From positions 6,369,790 to 6,433,789 of the forward strand of contig NC_043755.1 of the NCBI RefSeq assembly GCF_902148845.1: a stretch of 64,000 nucleotides of DNA. The letters run 5' to 3'. Origin of the DNA: Salarias fasciatus (lineage: Eukaryota; Chordata; Actinopteri; Blenniiformes; Blenniidae). Made by a program: the position numbers and the translations under genes. The notes under the pieces were generated by a model. It was not told the origin of the DNA. It searched no databases and saw nothing but the letters and a program-made list of their open reading frames with translations. Below are positions 51,421-64,000 of this stretch, in pieces (positions within the stretch are counted from its first letter, which is position 1; every line of letters begins with the position of its first letter).

Positions 51421-52633
51421 TGTGGCAAATAAACTTACAAAAATCTGATGAATATATTAAAAATGCAGTTTTGTTGCACTCAGTAGGTGTCTCAGAAATT
51501 AATCCACTATTTATTGTTAAATTTCTCCTATTATTTTATTAACATATTTTTGATTTGTTACACAAACTGGAGCTTAGTTTGAGGCAGGAGTGCAGCTGAG
51601 GTTAACTATGAAAATAAGCTACATAATAAAATACACAGCATCCTGGAATATTACATATTTCATAAGATAAGATTTTCTTTTGTAACCAAAAATACATAAC
51701 TATCACAAAATATTTGAAAGCTTTTATGTTCTTCCTATAGTAGAAAAATAACTGATGAAACATTTTTTCATTCATATTCCAACTATTAGAGAATCATTTG
51801 TAAAGAGATCTTCAATCAGAATGAAATCCAGTAATGAACTTAAAGACATGTTGAAGGGGTTGTGTGATCTGTTGGTTTTGGTGTTTTTGAACGTGTTTTG
51901 ACGGAGCTGAAAGGGATTTTTATGAATGAAATCAGAGTGTTTTCTTTTAGATGGTCGCCAATCATGTAGAATTTATTCATTTCAGAGATCCTCTGCTATT
52001 TTTTTTTTGTGAACTTAATTGTACCTCTCTGCTTAGTCTGTTATCCTTGAATAATTTGTTGGGATCTGAATGATTGTTGGTGGAACAGAAACCCCCTGCA
52101 GGGAGGTGACGGCGCGCACAGTGCGCCTCTGCTCGGGTCTTTACGGTAGACGGCTCTTCCAATCCCGCAGCCCGGCTCCAGCCTGCGGTCATTGCTTGTT
52201 GCCAGAACTTCAGTGACGCGGTGACACCGGATTTTCTTTGTTATTCATTCATCCTCTGCGTCTTTTTCTTCATTTCATTTTCTCGCTTCTTTTGCAAAGC
52301 ATCCGGCGGAGGCGCGCGCCCGGCGGTCTGCACCGTCCCACCCCCCTCTCAGTCCGTCCGCTGGCTTCAGGATGATTTCTTTATCCTCACACGCCGTCAG
52401 AGAGCAGTGATCCATCAGTTAAGACCTCTTGGCTTTAAGGATAAGATAGTTTATTTAGACGCGGGTTATATAATCGGGCAGGCTAAATACTGGCGTTTTG
52501 CGCGCGGGCCTTCGTGGTGGTTTAGCTCGAGCCTGAGAGAAATTCATCTATTTATTTCTATTCTGCTGTAGAGAGACTATTCCCGTCCGTGTTCATGCCA
52601 GATCTGCAGCGCTTCAGTTTTCCATACCATAGC

Positions 52634-60993
<8,360 letters not shown>

Positions 60994-63900
60994 CGTCTCC
61001 TGACTCCGGCCCGGTCGGAGACTGCGGTGACCTCTGACCTCTGCTGCACTTAGCCACAGTACCACACAGACCCACGACACACCCGTAGATAAGGCTTCAC
61101 TGTTTACATATCAACATGTTTATTTCCTGAGTCATAATGCTAATTGAGCTGAATCACTGAGACTGTGGAGACGGAAAAACTATGAAAAGTTTGAATTGTT
61201 AGGAGATGGTTTGTCAGATCAAAGATTCTCGACTTATGTGAAAAAACAGACATTTTCTGCTTAATGTAGTTGGACTTGAAGAAAGCAACGCACTGCACAC
61301 ACCAACAGACAGTATCTAATAATATCATGGACATTTTCATGTAACCTGCTGTAAAGCGACTGGAGCCTCACGAAGTTCACTCCTCACAGACTGCAGTCCG
61401 TCCTCTGGAGAGCAACCGTTAAACCAGGATGGCAGTAGCATCAATATTAGCAGCTCATCCTGGAGGTGATTCTCAGCCAACGTTTGGGTCTAGAGCTTCA
61501 CATTTGAGTTGAACAAGATGTCGTGTTTCAGCGTTTTACTGCCTCGCAGCTGCTTGTTAGAGTCAGGGCTGAAGCAGATGTTAGATCACAGATACAATGT
61601 AAAGTATGTTTAAAAAAAAAAAAAGAAGTGTGGCGGGGGAAAAAAATACAGTAACATTATTCAGAGTAGTTGGTTCTCAGACTGCTGACATGGCTCCGGT
61701 CTGCATTGTTCTGCCCCATAAACGAGATTTTGGTCCTTTTAGTTTACAAAACTGTGAATTACATTTGTGAAAATTAAGGCCAGTATCATTTTCTTTTACA
61801 GGTACATTTAAATCTGACCTTAAATCAATTGATAAAGGGTCAAACAATTCTCAGAGCATTTGCAATAATGCTTAAAAGTACTTAACAGCGTTGTTGTAAG
61901 TTGCATGTAAATATCACAGCTATTGTGGTACCGAACTACTGTTGGCACAGAAATCCTGCCTAGAACAGGTAAACAAACTGATGTCTGTGAGAAAACTGAA
62001 GAAGATGAATTTGAGAATAAATAATTTAGTATTTTAAGGAAAGGTTTAGACCTAATTAGCACTAATGAGTCAGTTTTCAATATTTCATGACTGCAAAAAG
62101 TCTGTGAGATGCTGTGAATGACGAAAGTCTATTGTAGTCTAAAAACATGTATTTTGTGTTTCTCTGGATTAGTTGAACGTTTTTAACCAAAAAAATCACA
62201 GATTTTCCTCAATTACAGCGGTGAAGTAGGTGAAGCAATATTTTTATAAATTAATATGATGAATTTGCTTTTTTTCCTGAATCAACATTTAACTTATGCA
62301 ACAAACATTTACTTTTTAATCATTTGAAATAAAATGATAATAAGTGGAGGATAAAACAATTAATTTGATGAATGCATTTTAGCACTTAATTTGTTTTAGT
62401 AGTGAGGAGACAAATGAATACGATAAGATAGTTTTAGTGCAAAATCCTTGAGTCTAACAGGCTATATAACAAGTCTGAGGATATGTTAAGTTAGTTAAAT
62501 TAATCCAATTAGCATGAAAATTGATTAATTATATCCAAACAGCTCTGAAATGAATATGAACGTTTAAGTTTAGACTCTCCATGGTTCTCCAAGCAAGTGA
62601 AGGCTTGTATTCTAATTTTGAAGTTACTACTAAATTTTACAACAAACCAGATGTTATTCCAAAAAATGTTTTTTCTTTTACAGAAATGCAGTCCAAACTG
62701 AATACTGCAGCTAGGATTTTTTTTTTTTTTTTTTTTGATGAATATTCTCAATAAGCACATGGCGGCGGAGGAAGCTGCTGTCGTGGAAGACGAGGAGCAT
62801 GTTTGGCGTCCCATATGAATTCACCTCCTCTCTGCGGTGCAGTTAAAACACAGCCTGTGCCCTCTTCAGCATTACCTTGACTTTGCACTGAAAACTGCAG
62901 GAAGAGTACGGATTGAAGAGGTTCACTGACATGTAGGAGTGGTTGATCATTTTTTTTCCAGCAGCAGGGCTTACTGTAGTGAAGACGGAGCTGCATGGTC
63001 GAGATGCATCACTGCACAGTTAGAGGAAGAGCAAAAAGAAAATAGAATTAGTCACTGAGTGCCAAACAACCAATGAATGTGGTCAGATAGTGAATTAACA
63101 GGAACTTTGCTGGAAAGAAAAACAAAAGCTGTCGAAGCTAATTCACCAAGGTGCTTGATGTAAATAACAAACCTATTTTTGAGCCTGTTTGCACATCGAG
63201 AGGAAAGCAAAGCAAAACTGTACCTTAAAACACAAAAGAAACATTTAGACATGCTGGAAACAGACCTCTATATTTCTTCGACTTGTATATCATCTTTTTC
63301 ATGTTGTAGATGAACATATACCTCATTTTTACTTTATTTGTTTGTTTTTTTTTTGGTTTTTTTGGGGCCACATTCAAATGCAAACCCAGAAAAAGAGAAG
63401 TTATACGGCAGTGAACCGCTGAGTCTCGTCACGTTCAGGGAAAACTCCCTCACCTCACTGTTCCGCTTTTCTGGCTCACAATCCAGTGCTCTGCTCTGTT
63501 AATGCGGGGGGGGATTCAAACTCGTGCATGTGTGGAAGTAGCTGAACGGCGATCTGTGTGAGTTCAGACGAACGGTGTCAGAAATGTACAAGACTCACGA
63601 CACCATTTTCCTTTGTGGTTTTTTTTTTCCCCTTTTACGCACTGAATGAGTCTCTCTATGTATGCATGTGCCAGTGTGTATGTTTTCTGGGGTGTTTTGT
63701 CTCGACGGCGAGTGTTTTTAAAAAGATTTTGACTGGGGCAAATGCACAACATTCAGAAGAACGAATCAGAACAACTTCAATCGATATATGAGGCGAGCAT
63801 TATTACGCCACATTTAAGTCTGAGCTGTCTTTGACATGGATCTCTCCTAAAATGATCAATTAGACGATGATGGGAATCTTCCCCGTTGGTGCTTTTCTTT

Positions 63901-64000
63901 ATGGGTGAATGTGTTTGCCAAGTCAATTTAAAAATAACTCAAGTTCAGAAAAAAAAAATACTACTACTGAAATGCAAATGCTTTAGCAAAATGACTGTAT
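60994..64000. other. iffo1 3' UTR and downstream region
   Basis: No supported exon on either strand. AATAAA occurs at 62017-62022 and 62328-62333, so the iffo1 3' UTR may extend 1.0-1.3 kb. A GC-rich patch at 62755-62850 beside a T run is discussed as a finding. The end of the window is AT-rich with homopolymers. Confidence 0.5.

Larger units (their letters stand above)
49722..52588. other. gapdh-iffo1 intergenic region
   Basis: Repeat-bearing spacer: a SINE head fragment, a near-complete inverted SINE and a possible DNA-transposon remnant are listed separately. The last about 500 bases (52080-52588) become GC-rich and should contain the iffo1 promoter and 5' UTR. No TATA box was recognised. 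Confidence 0.5.

Noticed and set aside
52595-52633. Upstream in-frame ATG for iffo1 (MPDLQRFSFPYHS…)
   Set aside because: T at position -3 gives a weak context, and the next ATG (52634) matches the human start MNPLFG. It remains possible as a minor start.

Overview
This is a gene-rich stretch of a ray-finned fish genome, most likely an advanced teleost. Protein-coding genes are split by mostly short GT-AG introns (down to about 80 bases). Dinucleotide microsatellites are abundant, and the interspersed repeats are teleost types: tRNA-headed SINEs, hAT ends and a 3'-end repeat with CCTTGG/AGAGG borders. All exon maps come from reading splice sites and frames by eye and comparing with remembered vertebrate proteins; no alignment or database search was run.

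Layout, left to right. 0.67-5.26 kb (+): kel, a Kell-type M13 membrane protein whose zinc-peptidase site is eroded. 6.77-8.37 kb (-): emg1, an 18S rRNA pseudouridine methyltransferase. 8.7-15.34 kb (+): nop2, a 28S rRNA m5C methyltransferase; it is head-to-head with emg1 across a short promoter holding a CACGTG box. 16.14-19.23 kb (+): ing4, an H3K4me3 reader. 20.9-38.36 kb (+): ncapd2, a condensin I HEAT subunit with 31 coding exons, which hosts three paralogous SCARNA10/U85-type scaRNAs in its introns. 40.0-41.39 kb (+): a C-type natriuretic peptide precursor. 45.2-49.45 kb (+): gapdh. 52.6-60.99 kb (+): iffo1, a nuclear intermediate-filament-like protein. The last 3 kb is iffo1 3' UTR and intergenic DNA.

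emg1, nop2, ing4, ncapd2, gapdh and iffo1 form the same neighbourhood as human chromosome 12p13.31, rearranged in order. kel (human 7q34) and the CNP gene (human NPPC is on 2q37) do not belong to that human block.

Functionally, emg1 and nop2 are both nucleolar ribosome-assembly enzymes sharing one promoter region. ncapd2 carries CDE/E2F- and CHR-like elements expected of a G2/M gene. The ncapd2 introns supply guide RNAs for U5 snRNA modification.

The most interesting signals are: (1) a Kell protein that appears to be a pseudo-peptidase and also lacks the cysteine that joins human Kell to XK; (2) a triplicated U5-C45 guide scaRNA inside one host gene; (3) an iffo1 coiled-coil exon bracketed by long complementary TG and CA arrays. 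No retroviral, Polinton-like, toxin or CRISPR sequence was recognised.
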